Shown here piece after piece: positions 1 through 9,275 of a DNA stretch of 64,000 nucleotides. Every line of letters begins with the position of its first letter. Position 1 is the stretch's first letter. Made by a program: the position numbers and the translations under genes. The notes beneath the pieces are model-generated. The model was not told the DNA's origin and ran no database searches. It saw only the letters and a program-made list of their open reading frames with translations. Origin of the DNA: an uncultured Poribacteria bacterium (GTDB lineage Bacteria; Poribacteria; WGA-4E; WGA-3G); contig OX638316.1 of NCBI GenBank assembly GCA_951812525.1, forward strand, positions 2,722,506-2,786,505. The letters are read 5' to 3'.

Positions 1-365
1 CAGAAACGCGCGGTGGCTGGTCCGATGATGGACGTAGAGTGAGAGGAACATTGCATTGGGTCTCTGCAGAGCACGCTGTTGATGCTGAGGTACGTCTCTA
101 CAATTCGCTCTTTACCGAACGCGAACCCGAGAACGCAGCAGGAGATGCTGACTGGATGCAATTCCTCAATCCGAACTCCTTAGAGATTCTACACAACTGC
201 AAAGTTGAACCGAGTCTCGCTGATGCAGAGTCCGAAAGCCGGTATCAGTTTCTCCGGATGGGCTATTTTTGTGTGGATCCAGATACGACATCAGAGAAAT
301 TAGTGTTCAATCGTACAGTACCACTGAGGGATAGTTGGGCAAAGATTCAGAGAGGACAGAAATGA
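1..365 (+). CDS. glnS: Glutaminyl-tRNA synthetase, C-terminal part (5' truncated by window)
   Basis: The frame is open from base 3, so the gene begins before the window; the GTG at 39 is internal. It charges tRNA-Gln with glutamine in the cytoplasm. About 120 residues of the C-terminal anticodon-binding beta-barrel are visible, with the family blocks GTLHWVSAEHAVDAEVRLY, FLNPNSLE, RYQFLRMGYFCVDPD and KLVFNRTVPLRDSWAKI. A dedicated GlnRS beside gltX suggests direct Gln-tRNA-Gln formation rather than the amidotransferase route. Its TGA stop overlaps the gltX ATG (ATGA), so the two synthetases are probably translationally coupled. Confidence 0.95.
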   Translation, partial: ETRGGWSDDGRRVRGTLHWVSAEHAVDAEVRLYNSLFTEREPENAAGDADWMQFLNPNSLEILHNCKVEPSLADAESESRYQFLRMGYFCVDPDTTSEKLVFNRTVPLRDSWAKIQRGQK

Positions 366-1840
366 ACGACACACCAAACGGCACAGCAGCCCTTGTAGGA
401 GATCAGATCCGTGTCCGGATGGCACCCTCACCCACGGGCTATTTACATATCGGCGGTGCACGAACGGCACTCTTCAATTGGTTGTTTGCCAAACACCACA
501 GCGGCAAGTTTATCCTCCGAATTGACGATACCGACATGGCGCGCTCCACTGATGAATCTATGCATGAAATTTACGACGCTTTGAGATGGTTGGGCATCAA
601 TTGGGACGAACACTATGTCCAGTCGGAGCGAAGAAGTATCTATGACGGTTACGTCGAAAAATTGCTTGAAAGTGGCAACGCATATCACTGCTATTGCACA
701 CCTGAAGAGCTGGAGGAGATCCGCACACAAGCTCGCCTTGATAAGCAGACGCGTTCCTACGATGGAAGATGTCAACACCTATCGTCGGAAGCCGTAGAAC
801 GCTTTGTCGCCGAAAGCAGGAAACCGACCGTGCGTATAAAGATGCCTGATACACCGATTCGTATTGACGACATCGTTCTCGGTTCACGCGTTATTGATCC
901 TGCTACCTTAGAGGATGAGGTAATTGTACGTTCAAATGGGATGCCGAACTACAACCTAACATCAATTATCGACGATGCAGAGATCCAAATAACGCACGTA
1001 ATCCGCGGCACAGAGCATCTCAACAATACGCCGAAGCAAATTGCAATCGCAAATGCCCTCGGTCTAAAGGTTCCGCAATTTGCACACATTCCGCTCGTCT
1101 TGGATAGTAGTGGCAGAAAAATGAGTAAACGTCATCACGGCGACCTTGTTGCCGTTAACCGTTACCGTGAGCAGGGATATCTCCCTGAGGCGATGCTAAA
1201 TTTCGTTGTTCGACTTGGCTGGTCCTATGACGACAAACAGGAGATTTTTTCTCTTGATGAACTTATTGAGAAGTTCGATATCGCACGGATTGGCAAAAGT
1301 GGCAGCGTCTTTGATATTAAGAAACTAGAGTGGCTCAACTCCCACTATATTAATCAGCTTGATATAGCAGCACGGACGGACGCAGTGATCCCGTTCTGGC
1401 AAAAAGAGGGGCTACTGGATGATGCGACAGAGGATCGCGACCGACTGGAAAGTATTGTGGAAGCGATAGGCGAACGCCTCACAACCCTACAGGACATCAT
1501 TCCACAAACTCGCTATTTTTTTACCAATCCCGATGGATACGACCCGAAAGCAGTCAAAAAGTGGTGGGGAAATTCAGAAGAGAAGAGAGGGAAAACGAGC
1601 GAGATTCTGACGACTGTCTTACAAATTTTGGAAGAAATACCTACATTTAACCTACAAACAATTGAAGCGGCAATTTGGAAATACACGGATGAGAACAACA
1701 TCAAACGCGTCGCGGCGATGCAAGCGTTGCGAATCGCTCTGACAGGAACGTCCTTCGGGCCGAGTCTCTTTGATATTGTTGTGCTGCTCGGCAGAAACGA
1801 AACTTTAAAACGGATCCCAAAGGCGATAGCGCATTTATAA
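362..1840 (+). CDS. gltX: Glutamyl-tRNA synthetase
   Basis: Class I synthetase of 492 residues that charges tRNA-Glu. The HIGH-type motif is in PSPTGYLHIGGARTALF and the KMSKR motif in GRKMSKRHHGD; an alpha-helical anticodon-binding half follows. The ATG at 362 is chosen over the upstream in-frame start at 335 because it is preceded by AGAGAGGA, overlaps the glnS stop by four bases, and puts the catalytic core near the N-terminus as is usual. Length is normal for bacterial GltX. Confidence 0.97.
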   Translation: MNDTPNGTAALVGDQIRVRMAPSPTGYLHIGGARTALFNWLFAKHHSGKFILRIDDTDMARSTDESMHEIYDALRWLGINWDEHYVQSERRSIYDGYVEKLLESGNAYHCYCTPEELEEIRTQARLDKQTRSYDGRCQHLSSEAVERFVAESRKPTVRIKMPDTPIRIDDIVLGSRVIDPATLEDEVIVRSNGMPNYNLTSIIDDAEIQITHVIRGTEHLNNTPKQIAIANALGLKVPQFAHIPLVLDSSGRKMSKRHHGDLVAVNRYREQGYLPEAMLNFVVRLGWSYDDKQEIFSLDELIEKFDIARIGKSGSVFDIKKLEWLNSHYINQLDIAARTDAVIPFWQKEGLLDDATEDRDRLESIVEAIGERLTTLQDIIPQTRYFFTNPDGYDPKAVKKWWGNSEEKRGKTSEILTTVLQILEEIPTFNLQTIEAAIWKYTDENNIKRVAAMQALRIALTGTSFGPSLFDIVVLLGRNETLKRIPKAIAHL

Positions 1841-1879
1841 GGCATTGCGGCGTGAATAACCTCTATAAGGGGGTCACTC

Positions 1880-3169
1880 ATGGCAGCAAATCTCGCTATA
1901 TGTGGTGGTAAACGGACTGTCCCTGATGGGCTAATTCAACCGTGGCCACAAGTTACCCAATCCGACAAAGACGCGATTGCCGAGGTTATCGCCTCCGAAA
2001 AAATTACCGAACAGCAACGGGTTCAATCTGAAGGTCTTGCTAACGAATGGGCGGAATACATGGATGTCCAGTATTGCATCCCAGTCAACAGCGGAACCGC
2101 TGCGTTACATTTATGTGTCGCAGGTGTCGGCATTGAGCCGGGTGACGAAGTCATCATTCCCGCCTTCACTTTCTGGGCAACAGCCGCCGCCGTCCTCCAT
2201 CACAACGCTATCCCTGTCTTTGTTGATATTGATCCAGTCACCTACTGTATCGACCCAAATGAGATCGAAGCTAAGATCACCGAGAGGACGCGCGCAATTG
2301 CGCCGGTTCATATTCATGGGATGCCTGCCGATATGGATCCTATTCTGGAGATCGCAAAAAAGCACAACCTGAAAGTTATTGAGGATGTCGCACAGGCACA
2401 CGGTGCGCGCTACAAGGGTAAACTTTGTGGTGCATTTGGCGATGCCGCAGGATATAGCACGCAAGCCTCTAAGACGCTGAGTAGCGGTTGTCAAGGTGGT
2501 TTGTTCACAACGAATGATGAGCAGACTTACAAACGTGCAGCGTTGTTGCAATATTTCGGCGAAATCGTTGTGCCGGGCAGTGAAAGGGAAGAACAGGAAT
2601 ATAATGCTTACGGACTTGGATGGATGTATCGCGGCGATATGTTCAGTCAAGCGTTCATCCGTAGCCAACTCAAACGCCTTGACGAGAACAACACCCAACG
2701 CGTCGAAAATTGTCAATATCTCACGATGCATCTGAACGAAATTGAAGGCATTGAGACCCCTGTTACACCAGAAGGGTGTGAACCGGTGTATTACAACTAC
2801 GTCATCGGTTTTGATCCGACAGCGTTGGGACTCGGCATCTCCGCCCGCACCATGCGTGAGAAAGTGCAAGCCGCGCTACGTGCTGAAGGTGTGCCAACCG
2901 GACAGTGGCAACGGCTCCCTGTCCCATCTCAAGAGATTTTCCAGAACCGAATCGGCTACGGCACAGGCTGTCCGTGGCGATGCAATAATTCGACGGTTGA
3001 GTATAAAACAGAGGACTATCCTCGTGCTGTTGAATTCATTGATTCTCACTGTTATATCTTCGACGTCAATCCACCCAACGACTTTGAGTTAATGTCCTAT
3101 TACGTCGAAGCGTTCCACAAGGTGATGGATCAACTCGATGCTGTACTTGAAGTGGCCGATGCTGCTTAA
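1880..3169 (+). CDS. DegT/DnrJ/EryC1/StrS-family PLP aminotransferase
   Basis: A 429-residue member of the PLP-dependent sugar aminotransferase fold. Visible are the cofactor-phosphate motif NSGTAALHL (about residue 70), PAFTFWATAAAV, the Asp that contacts the pyridine nitrogen in VIEDVAQAHGA (D169), and the likely Schiff-base lysine K198 in STQASKTLSSG. The family transaminates keto-sugars or cyclitols; the substrate cannot be read from sequence. AGGGGGT precedes the ATG. It lies 39 bases after gltX. The last codons lie in a 36-bp tandem duplication (see repeat at 3159). Confidence 0.88.
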   Translation: MAANLAICGGKRTVPDGLIQPWPQVTQSDKDAIAEVIASEKITEQQRVQSEGLANEWAEYMDVQYCIPVNSGTAALHLCVAGVGIEPGDEVIIPAFTFWATAAAVLHHNAIPVFVDIDPVTYCIDPNEIEAKITERTRAIAPVHIHGMPADMDPILEIAKKHNLKVIEDVAQAHGARYKGKLCGAFGDAAGYSTQASKTLSSGCQGGLFTTNDEQTYKRAALLQYFGEIVVPGSEREEQEYNAYGLGWMYRGDMFSQAFIRSQLKRLDENNTQRVENCQYLTMHLNEIEGIETPVTPEGCEPVYYNYVIGFDPTALGLGISARTMREKVQAALRAEGVPTGQWQRLPVPSQEIFQNRIGYGTGCPWRCNNSTVEYKTEDYPRAVEFIDSHCYIFDVNPPNDFELMSYYVEAFHKVMDQLDAVLEVADAA

Positions 3170-3240
3170 TAACGAACGGTAGGCGAGATTTCCCATGCTG
3201 CTTAATAGCGAACGGTAGGCGAGATTTCCCAATCTCGCTT
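3159..3240. repeat. 36-bp tandem duplication leading into a hairpin repeat
   Basis: The 36-base unit at 3159-3194 recurs at 3195-3230 with one mismatch (AACGAACGG versus AGCGAACGG). The unit contains the last codons and TAA of the DegT-family gene plus the left arm of a dispersed hairpin element. Only the second copy continues into the right arm AATCTCGCTT (3231-3240), pairing with AGGCGAGATT (3217-3226). Confidence 0.85.
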
Positions 3241-3544
3241 GTCCTCCCTGAAATAGTATGTGTAGGTTGGGTAGAGCGGCAAATAACCAGTATCCGTCTC
3301 GTTTATAGAGAATATTGCTTTGCGATGATTTGTACGCATAGATAAATGTAGCGAAACCCAACTTCCCTAACTGAATGCTTTGTGTCCATTGGCGTTGATT
3401 CTCTTTGTGCTTATGTCGAACTCACGTTATTTTATAATAAAATCGAATTAAGCCCAATACTATTAAACCTATTATCGTCAAATAGAAAGAGGCTTTAGAT
3501 TGCTGTAACCTAAAGCCTCTATTTTAATTTTGACCTATGAATTC
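3170..3544. other. Gene-free spacer with repeats
   Basis: The spacer lies between convergent genes and has no credible coding frame. It holds the second copy of the 36-bp duplication, a split copy of the GTAGGTTGGGTAGAGC element (left arm about 3262-3280, right arm GTAGCGAAACCCAAC about 3348-3362, some 70 foreign bases between), the motif TTATGTCGAACTCACGTTA at 3411-3429 that recurs elsewhere, and a bidirectional terminator at 3488-3520. Confidence 0.7.
3488..3520. terminator. Bidirectional intrinsic terminator
   Basis: A perfect 11-bp stem, AGAGGCTTTAG (3488-3498) and CTAAAGCCTCT (3510-3520), with an 11-base loop. It is followed on the + strand by ATTTTAATTTT and preceded by an A-rich tract that gives T-rich sequence on the minus strand. 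It sits between the convergent aminotransferase and sulfatase-like genes and can serve both. Confidence 0.8.
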
Positions 3545-4993
3545 CTACTCATCCGAATCATCAGGATAGTCAATCGACCATTTACCCCGTCCATCCCCAG
3601 AAGGCTCTTCCTTCCAGAGATCGAGGAAATTCTCAGGCGCATTATGCTCCGTAAGATGTGCCATAAACATCTCATGCAGTTCCTTGACGAGTTCCATATT
3701 ATCCGCAGCAATGTTATTCTCAGCGATCGGATCTGACGGTAAATCAAACAGTTCCGGTCTGCCGTATTCACCGACAGGTGCATATCCCCAGCGTTCCGTG
3801 ACGAGGAATGGTGTCGTCGCTCGGCGTGGGACACTCTCGTCCTGCGCAGTGATGTGACACCCCGTTACCGCAAAGTCTCTATGCTGCGCATCGCCTTGAA
3901 GAAGCGCATTTGCGAAGGAGCGTCCTTCGAAGGGTTTCGGTGGATCCAAGCTAACACCAGCCAACTCACAGAGCGTCGGCATAATATCCATCGGTTGCGC
4001 GATGAGGTCGAGACGTTGTCCGGACGGGACATCTCCGCCAGCAATCAAGAACATCTCATGGTTAATCTCTGGGTACGTCGGCCAGTAGCGTGAATCTTCA
4101 GGATCGACGTTGGATTTACCCGTCCTACTGTGTTCTCCGAGTGACATCCCGTGATCCGACAGCACAACAACGAGGGTATCGTCCCACAACTCCAAGTCTT
4201 CTACCTTCTGCAGAACCCGTCCAATATGCCTGTCAATAAGTTCGGCTTCACCAGCGTAATGTGCCCAGAGGTTGTGCAGTTCCGCATCCGTAAAGAGTGA
4301 TGCCAGACCATAGTTTGGGTGTAGCATCGGAGGTCCTGTATAGTCTGGATCGTAGCGTTTAACCAGATATTCCGGTGGATCCCACGGTTCATGTGGATCG
4401 AAGAAATCTACCCAGAGGAAGAAAGGACCCGAACGGTGATTTTCCTCCAACCATCGAATTGTGGTTTCGGAAGTCCTACCGGAGAACGTTTCTGATTCAT
4501 ACTGATAGTACCGGTTTGTCCAGCGGTGCGTGTTCGGTAAGGTATGCCCACGATATGAGGGATGCGGTCGCGTCTTCTCATTCGGCATAACGATTTTTAT
4601 CTCGTCGTTGTGGTGGAGAAGCGGTTTGTCCCCTTCTTGTCCACGATGCTGGAAAGCAGCATCGAAACAGTGCTGGAACCGTACGTTAAACAGATGTGGA
4701 GTGTCGCAAATAAGCTGCGTTGCGTATCCTTGCTCGCTCAAAAGTTGCGACGTGATGCTTCGTCCACTCAGATCGATTGGCTGCCACGGATAGTGTGGCC
4801 ACCCGACTGTTCCCGTCATAATATCGGTACGATGTGGCACCGTCGGGAAACTGCTCATATAAAATTTGTCGATAGCGGTTGCACGTTCCGCCTCAAATTT
4901 ATCGAGCATTGGTGTGCGAATAGGGCGTCTCGCCCGTTCGCCTAAATTGTCATACCTGAAGGTATCGGTAATAAGTAAAACGATATTCTTCAT
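3545..4993 (-). CDS. Sulfatase-like alkaline-phosphatase-superfamily hydrolase (Thr at the formylglycine position)
   Basis: A 482-residue protein with the sulfatase fold signature: N-terminal metal-site strand NIVLLITDTFRYDNLG (D10), the nucleophile loop, FFDPHEPWDPP (H201), and the C-terminal metal motif VVVLSDHGMSLGEH (D280, H281, H288) followed by K293. The loop that reads C/S-x-P-x-R in type I sulfatases reads T-V-P-H-R here (Thr51 to Arg55). There is therefore no Cys or Ser for formylglycine conversion, and Thr may be the direct nucleophile as in phosphodiesterase and phosphomutase members of the superfamily. No signal peptide is seen. Substrate unknown. It lies 57 bases after the prenyltransferase on the same strand. 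Confidence 0.85.
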   Translation of the reverse strand: MKNIVLLITDTFRYDNLGERARRPIRTPMLDKFEAERATAIDKFYMSSFPTVPHRTDIMTGTVGWPHYPWQPIDLSGRSITSQLLSEQGYATQLICDTPHLFNVRFQHCFDAAFQHRGQEGDKPLLHHNDEIKIVMPNEKTRPHPSYRGHTLPNTHRWTNRYYQYESETFSGRTSETTIRWLEENHRSGPFFLWVDFFDPHEPWDPPEYLVKRYDPDYTGPPMLHPNYGLASLFTDAELHNLWAHYAGEAELIDRHIGRVLQKVEDLELWDDTLVVVLSDHGMSLGEHSRTGKSNVDPEDSRYWPTYPEINHEMFLIAGGDVPSGQRLDLIAQPMDIMPTLCELAGVSLDPPKPFEGRSFANALLQGDAQHRDFAVTGCHITAQDESVPRRATTPFLVTERWGYAPVGEYGRPELFDLPSDPIAENNIAADNMELVKELHEMFMAHLTEHNAPENFLDLWKEEPSGDGRGKWSIDYPDDSDE

Positions 4994-5050
4994 ATTTTAA
5001 TAGTCACCCCCGTTACGATTGCCGGTTGCGCAATCATAAGTTACTGCGCC

Positions 5051-5974
5051 TTAAACCTCTTGGCGCGTTGTTTTTAACAAAAATAGCGTCACTAACAGCA
5101 ACGGCACAATGATAGCCGTAGAAACAACAATAGGGACCTGTGCACCGATAAGGCACGGAAAAAAGAAAATCGAGCCTATCATCGAACCCTTCAACGCGAA
5201 ATAGCCGTTTTTCTCGTTAGGTTCGAGGTAGAGCGAAATCCGGGTGCCGACTGTCGCAATGATGCCTAAAATTACCCAAATAATATAAGACTTTTGAAGA
5301 TCCGGTTCCAACCAATACGGCAGGAAAGCAATAGTAAACGCAAGAACCGTGGCAACAGCGGAGAGCAGAAGTGCTGGACGGATACCGATCTGGAGGGGTG
5401 TCGTTAAAATGCCAAGTTCCTTGTCGCGTGAAATATCTTTAAAAGTAGTCGTAATATGCGTACCTAAATCGTAAAGCGTGGTAGCAGCGAAGGCGTACCA
5501 TACCAACCGCGGCACAGTCCCACTCACCGCTAATGCACCGAAGACATTCAGCAGTCCAATCCCCAAAGGCAGTGAGAGACTTCCCAAGATGCCTCTTGCT
5601 TTGAAAGTAGCATTGTAGAGGTGTGAAATCGCCACCAAGCCCATTACCAAAAGACCGGCTTTGATATTGAGCCAGAAACCGCCGATTACACATAATCCGT
5701 AAATAACACTCGCCGGTATAATCGCCTGTTGGGGTGTGAGTCGTTGGGATGGGAGCGGACGCTCTGGATTTGTCTGTTTGTCTGTTTCGTGGTGGAAGTA
5801 GTCATTTTTTATCATTCCGGCGAAGTAACCACAGAGCGCGATCAACAACGTTACCGAGACACGCCACGTCCAATGGCCTTCGCTTGCAATGAGTGCACCC
5901 GGCAGTGTTGCAACAATCGGAATCGCAAAAAGCGGATAGCGGATGAGTTCGAGATAGGCTTTGAAGCGATTCAT
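5051..5974 (-). CDS. UbiA-family membrane prenyltransferase
   Basis: A 307-residue polytopic protein with about eight to nine hydrophobic helices. The first Asp-rich motif is NDYFHHETDKQTNPERPLPS; the usual form is NDxxDxxxD, so the middle Asp is a His. The second motif is FKDISRDKELG. UbiA proteins transfer isoprenyl chains to aromatic or other acceptors in the membrane; the acceptor cannot be told. AGGAAAG precedes the ATG. The upstream beta-helix gene ends 15 bases before this start, which suggests one operon with the sulfatase-like gene. Confidence 0.88.
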   Translation of the reverse strand: MNRFKAYLELIRYPLFAIPIVATLPGALIASEGHWTWRVSVTLLIALCGYFAGMIKNDYFHHETDKQTNPERPLPSQRLTPQQAIIPASVIYGLCVIGGFWLNIKAGLLVMGLVAISHLYNATFKARGILGSLSLPLGIGLLNVFGALAVSGTVPRLVWYAFAATTLYDLGTHITTTFKDISRDKELGILTTPLQIGIRPALLLSAVATVLAFTIAFLPYWLEPDLQKSYIIWVILGIIATVGTRISLYLEPNEKNGYFALKGSMIGSIFFFPCLIGAQVPIVVSTAIIVPLLLVTLFLLKTTRQEV

Positions 5975-5989
5975 TAGAGTGCTTTCCTG

Positions 5990-7069
5990 CTAAAAATTTT
6001 CTCGTTGCACACCGGCTTCTGTCACCGGAGAATTTCTCGGCTCAAACGTCTCGTCTACGCCATAAAATTGATCGCTCTGTGTTCCGATACCGAGTTCCGT
6101 TACGCCAGGTCCAACCTGTTTATTTCCCTGAATAAAGTTATCTCGGAGTCTACCGCCATCGTAGACTGCCCAGCCAACGTTCATTGTGATATTGTTGGAG
6201 ACGACCTCTGGTGAGGCAGTGGAATAACAGACAATAGCGTTCTCATAATTCGCACGCAGAATATTAAACTGAATGCGGGGTCGGGAGTCATCTTCGCATA
6301 TAATTCCGTAATTGTTGGCTGTGAATTCGTTGTATTCGACGTCTGGTGATGAACTTCCACGGAATTGTGAACCTGTGCCATTTCTATTAAATTCGTTGCT
6401 GGTAATAGTAGGGTTGGTGTTCTCAGAAAGTACCCCTGTTTTGTTTTCACTGAAGAGACATCTCTCAATTTGGACTGCGTCTGTTAGGCATGTAATACCG
6501 ACAGTTGCATGTTGAATACGACAATATGTTAGACGGCTATTCGGACTTTCAGATTCAATCTGAATTCCTGCCCAATCTCCGGCTTTCGGTGGATCAGCCC
6601 TGATGGTTTTCTCTTGCTGCTTCGTTTCGGGACTGCCGAACCCTTCTCCCAACACTTGCCCTTCTACACTAGTTGCGAACGGGCTTGTCGTCTCTGCTGC
6701 TGGCTCTTGTTGTTTTTCTCGCAGCCTTCCTAAAGAGCCGAAGACCACCATCCGCTCTGGCGATCCTTCGGCGTAGAGTTCACCATGTACAATAAGCTGG
6801 CTCGGAGTATCCGTCGGTTCAAAACCGATGATAGTGCCAGCACGGATAGTAAGTGTGATGCCTTCTGGAACAACAAGGGTGTCGGTGATATAAATGCGTC
6901 CGTCCCAGATCTCATTCTCTGTCAGTTCACCTGACTTCTCCATAATTTCTGAACTCATGCTGCCCACATCGAAGTTAAAAGTCTCGCCTTGGCATCCGCA
7001 ATAGAGCCCAATTAAAATACAGGTAAGGGTAATAGAGGCATAGTACTGTGTGGTGGTTATTATTTCCAT
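5990..7069 (-). CDS. Right-handed beta-helix lipoprotein-like protein
   Basis: A 359-residue predicted exported protein. The N-terminus has a hydrophobic stretch ending in LYCGC, a weak lipobox with Cys26. A short DUF-like beta domain follows (GRIYITDTLVVPEGITLTI), then a low-complexity linker, then repeated parallel beta-helix coils around residues 180-330 with units such as GVLSENTNPTITSNEF and GIICEDDSRPRIQFNIL. Such folds bind or cleave polysaccharides or serve as surface scaffolds; no catalytic residues can be assigned. It is the first gene of a possible three-gene minus-strand operon. Confidence 0.8.
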   Translation of the reverse strand: MEIITTTQYYASITLTCILIGLYCGCQGETFNFDVGSMSSEIMEKSGELTENEIWDGRIYITDTLVVPEGITLTIRAGTIIGFEPTDTPSQLIVHGELYAEGSPERMVVFGSLGRLREKQQEPAAETTSPFATSVEGQVLGEGFGSPETKQQEKTIRADPPKAGDWAGIQIESESPNSRLTYCRIQHATVGITCLTDAVQIERCLFSENKTGVLSENTNPTITSNEFNRNGTGSQFRGSSSPDVEYNEFTANNYGIICEDDSRPRIQFNILRANYENAIVCYSTASPEVVSNNITMNVGWAVYDGGRLRDNFIQGNKQVGPGVTELGIGTQSDQFYGVDETFEPRNSPVTEAGVQRENF

Positions 7070-7075
7070 GATATA

Positions 7076-7105
7076 TTTCTACCACAGCTCTCGGTGTTCT
7101 GTCAA
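7076..7105 (-). promoter_or_regulatory. Possible promoter for the beta-helix/UbiA/sulfatase genes
   Basis: On the minus strand TTGACA (complement of 7100-7105) is followed after 18 bases by TAGAAA (complement of 7076-7081). The predicted transcript would begin almost at the ATG, so this is only a candidate. Confidence 0.35.
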
Positions 7106-7118
7106 GATGAAAAAAAGT

Positions 7119-7147
7119 TTGACATCAGCAGTTAAATTTGCTATAAT
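7119..7147 (+). promoter_or_regulatory. Consensus sigma70-type promoter for the ffh operon
   Basis: TTGACA (7119-7124), a 17-base spacer, then TATAAT (7142-7147): both hexamers match consensus. It predicts a start near 7154 and an untranslated leader of roughly 165 bases before ffh. I see no clear structure in that leader. Confidence 0.88.
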
Positions 7148-7320
7148 TGTATAGTTAAGAATCGACGTTCGTGCGCGACTTTGAAATCAAGGTTTACGCG
7201 TAATGGCTAAGCGCGCTTTAATGACGTTTCTAAAATAAGGTCGATAATTATTGTACATTTTGGACACTGGACGGGAGTCTGGAACACTATCCGCTCCTGC
7301 AAAAAGAGGACGCATCGACA

Positions 7321-8730
7321 ATGTTTGAGAGTTTAGGTAATAGATTACAAAGTACCCTCAAAAAAATCAAGGGACAGGGAAAACTCACAGAGAGCAATGT
7401 CTCTGATACCTTGCGTGAGGTGCGGCGTGCTTTCTTAGAAGCAGATGTTAACTATAAAGTCACACGTGAGTTTATAGAGCAAATTAAAGCGCGTACTCTC
7501 GGTCAAGAGGTGCTCGGTAGTCTTACGCCTGAACTTCAGATTGCCCGGATTATTGGTGAAGAACTCACGCAGTTGATGGGCAACAAGGCGGAGAAGATTA
7601 ACATTGCGCCGAGTGGACCTACAGTAGTAATGCTTGTCGGGCTGCAAGGTGCAGGTAAAACGACTGTAGCGGCGAAATTAGCACTTAAGTTTCGCAAAGA
7701 CGGACGTAAACCTCTTCTCGTTGCCGCTGACATCTATCGACCCGCCGCCATTAAGCAGCTACAAGTCCTCGGAGAACAGACTGAAACGCCTGTATTTTCG
7801 ATGGGGACAGACACCTCACCGGTTAAAATCGCCGAAGCATCTGTCAAGGAAGCTTTAGCACACGGTCATAACTGTGTTATTATTGACACTGCTGGACGTT
7901 TGCACGTTAATGATGAATTAATGGACGAACTTCGGCAGATTAAGGCGGGTGTGAACCCATCTGAAGTCCTGCTTATCGTTGATGCAATGACAGGACAAGA
8001 TGCTATAAATGTTGCCGAAAACTTCAACAATGATTTGGATATTGACGGCGTTATCCTCACCAAAATGGACGGTGATGCTCGCGGTGGTGCTGCGCTTTCG
8101 ATCCGTCATATTACACACAAACCGATTAAGTTCATTGGGGTCGGTGAGAAAATTGAGGCAGCCGCATTAGAAGAATTCCATCCAGAACGGATGGCTTCAC
8201 GCATCCTCGGGCAAGGCGATTTCCAAACGTTACTTGAAAAAGCAGAAGAGGTTTTCAGCGAAGATCAGGCAAAAGAACTTGAACGTAAACTCATAGAGAG
8301 CAAAGGATTAGACTTTACCGATTTTCTGACACAACTTGAGCAGCTGAAAAATATGGGTCCCTTGGATCAATTGCTTGATCTGATGCCCTTTAAAAATCAA
8401 TTGCCTGTTCAGAATCTAACACCTGATGAGAGTCATTTACAAACGGCGAAAGCGATTATTCATTCAATGACGCCTGAGGAACGAAAAAATCCTCGATTGT
8501 TAGACAGAAGTCGGAAACTTCGAATTTCCAAAGGTAGTGGAACAACAGTAAACCAAGTGAACATGCTGATTTCGCAGCTACAGATGATGAATCGTATGCT
8601 GAATCAGCAGGCGGCGATGGCAATGCCGCAGATGGGAACCGGTTTAAAAATGGGGCGGAAAATGGGAGCACTTCCTGGTCAGAAACGTAAGGCAGGGAGA
8701 AAGCCCCGAAAACGGAAACGCCGCAGATAA
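7321..8730 (+). CDS. ffh: Signal recognition particle protein Ffh (SRP54)
   Basis: A 469-residue SRP GTPase that binds signal sequences of nascent membrane proteins and delivers ribosomes to FtsY. An N-terminal four-helix N domain is followed by the G domain with GLQGAGKTT (P-loop), DIYRPAA, DTAGRL and [10 protein letters not shown], and a Met-rich M domain ([19 protein letters not shown]) ending in a very basic tail. First gene after the consensus promoter; the order ffh-rpsP-trmD-rplS is the usual bacterial one. Confidence 0.97.
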   Translation: MFESLGNRLQSTLKKIKGQGKLTESNVSDTLREVRRAFLEADVNYKVTREFIEQIKARTLGQEVLGSLTPELQIARIIGEELTQLMGNKAEKINIAPSGPTVVMLVGLQGAGKTTVAAKLALKFRKDGRKPLLVAADIYRPAAIKQLQVLGEQTETPVFSMGTDTSPVKIAEASVKEALAHGHNCVIIDTAGRLHVNDELMDELRQIKAGVNPSEVLLIVDAMTGQDAINVAENFNNDLDIDGVILTKMDGDARGGAALSIRHITHKPIKFIGVGEKIEAAALEEFHPERMASRILGQGDFQTLLEKAEEVFSEDQAKELERKLIESKGLDFTDFLTQLEQLKNMGPLDQLLDLMPFKNQLPVQNLTPDESHLQTAKAIIHSMTPEERKNPRLLDRSRKLRISKGSGTTVNQVNMLISQLQMMNRMLNQQAAMAMPQMGTGLKMGRKMGALPGQKRKAGRKPRKRKRRR

Positions 8731-8798
8731 CGATAGGCACGATCTTAGGAATCTGCCTTTCTATAAACGCAGCGTGGATGCCATTAGGAGGTATTTTT

Positions 8799-9209
8799 TT
8801 GGCAGTTAGAATTAGATTACAGCGACACGGTAGAAAGAAACGTCCGTTTTATCGACTCGTCGCCGCTGACGCACGTGCCCAAAGGGATGGCGTGTTTTTA
8901 GAACGTTTGGGTCATTATGATCCTTTAACGGATCCGGCGGACATCGTTATTGATGAAGAGAAAGCTTTGAAATGGTTGAGGCGCGGCGCACAGCCATCCG
9001 ATACAGCGAAACGTTTACTTTCAAAACGTGGAATCATAATGAAATTTGAATACGAGAAATTGGGAAGACCGATGCCGGAGGACGTTGTCGTCGAAGAAGG
9101 CGTTGAAGCAGATGACGCACAACCGACTGACGCAGAAACAGTTAAACCTGAAACGGACAGTTCACCCGATGAAGTAGTATCCGAAACTGCTGCTGAAGAA
9201 GAAGAATAG
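8799..9209 (+). CDS. rpsP: 30S ribosomal protein S16
   Basis: The conserved S16 N-terminus [20 protein letters not shown] begins right after a TTG at 8799. AGGAGGT lies six bases upstream of it, so TTG is the start; the ATG at 8778 would encode the Shine-Dalgarno and is rejected. The product has 136 residues, the last 45 or so being an acidic extension ([15 protein letters not shown] and onward) not found in E. coli S16. It assembles early into the 30S subunit. Confidence 0.96.
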   Translation: MAVRIRLQRHGRKKRPFYRLVAADARAQRDGVFLERLGHYDPLTDPADIVIDEEKALKWLRRGAQPSDTAKRLLSKRGIIMKFEYEKLGRPMPEDVVVEEGVEADDAQPTDAETVKPETDSSPDEVVSETAAEEEE

Positions 9210-9275
9210 CACCGGTTTCAAAATATTCCGAGGGGACAGGCAACAGACACTTCTATTGAAATTTGAAAGTGAACC

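Noticed and set aside
2111-2869. Long antisense frame over the DegT-family gene
   Set aside because: It lies on the opposite strand of a gene with clear motifs and shows no homology of its own.
7148-7320. Possible small RNA or riboswitch in the ffh leader
   Set aside because: No strong stem, no terminator and no known aptamer motif was seen.
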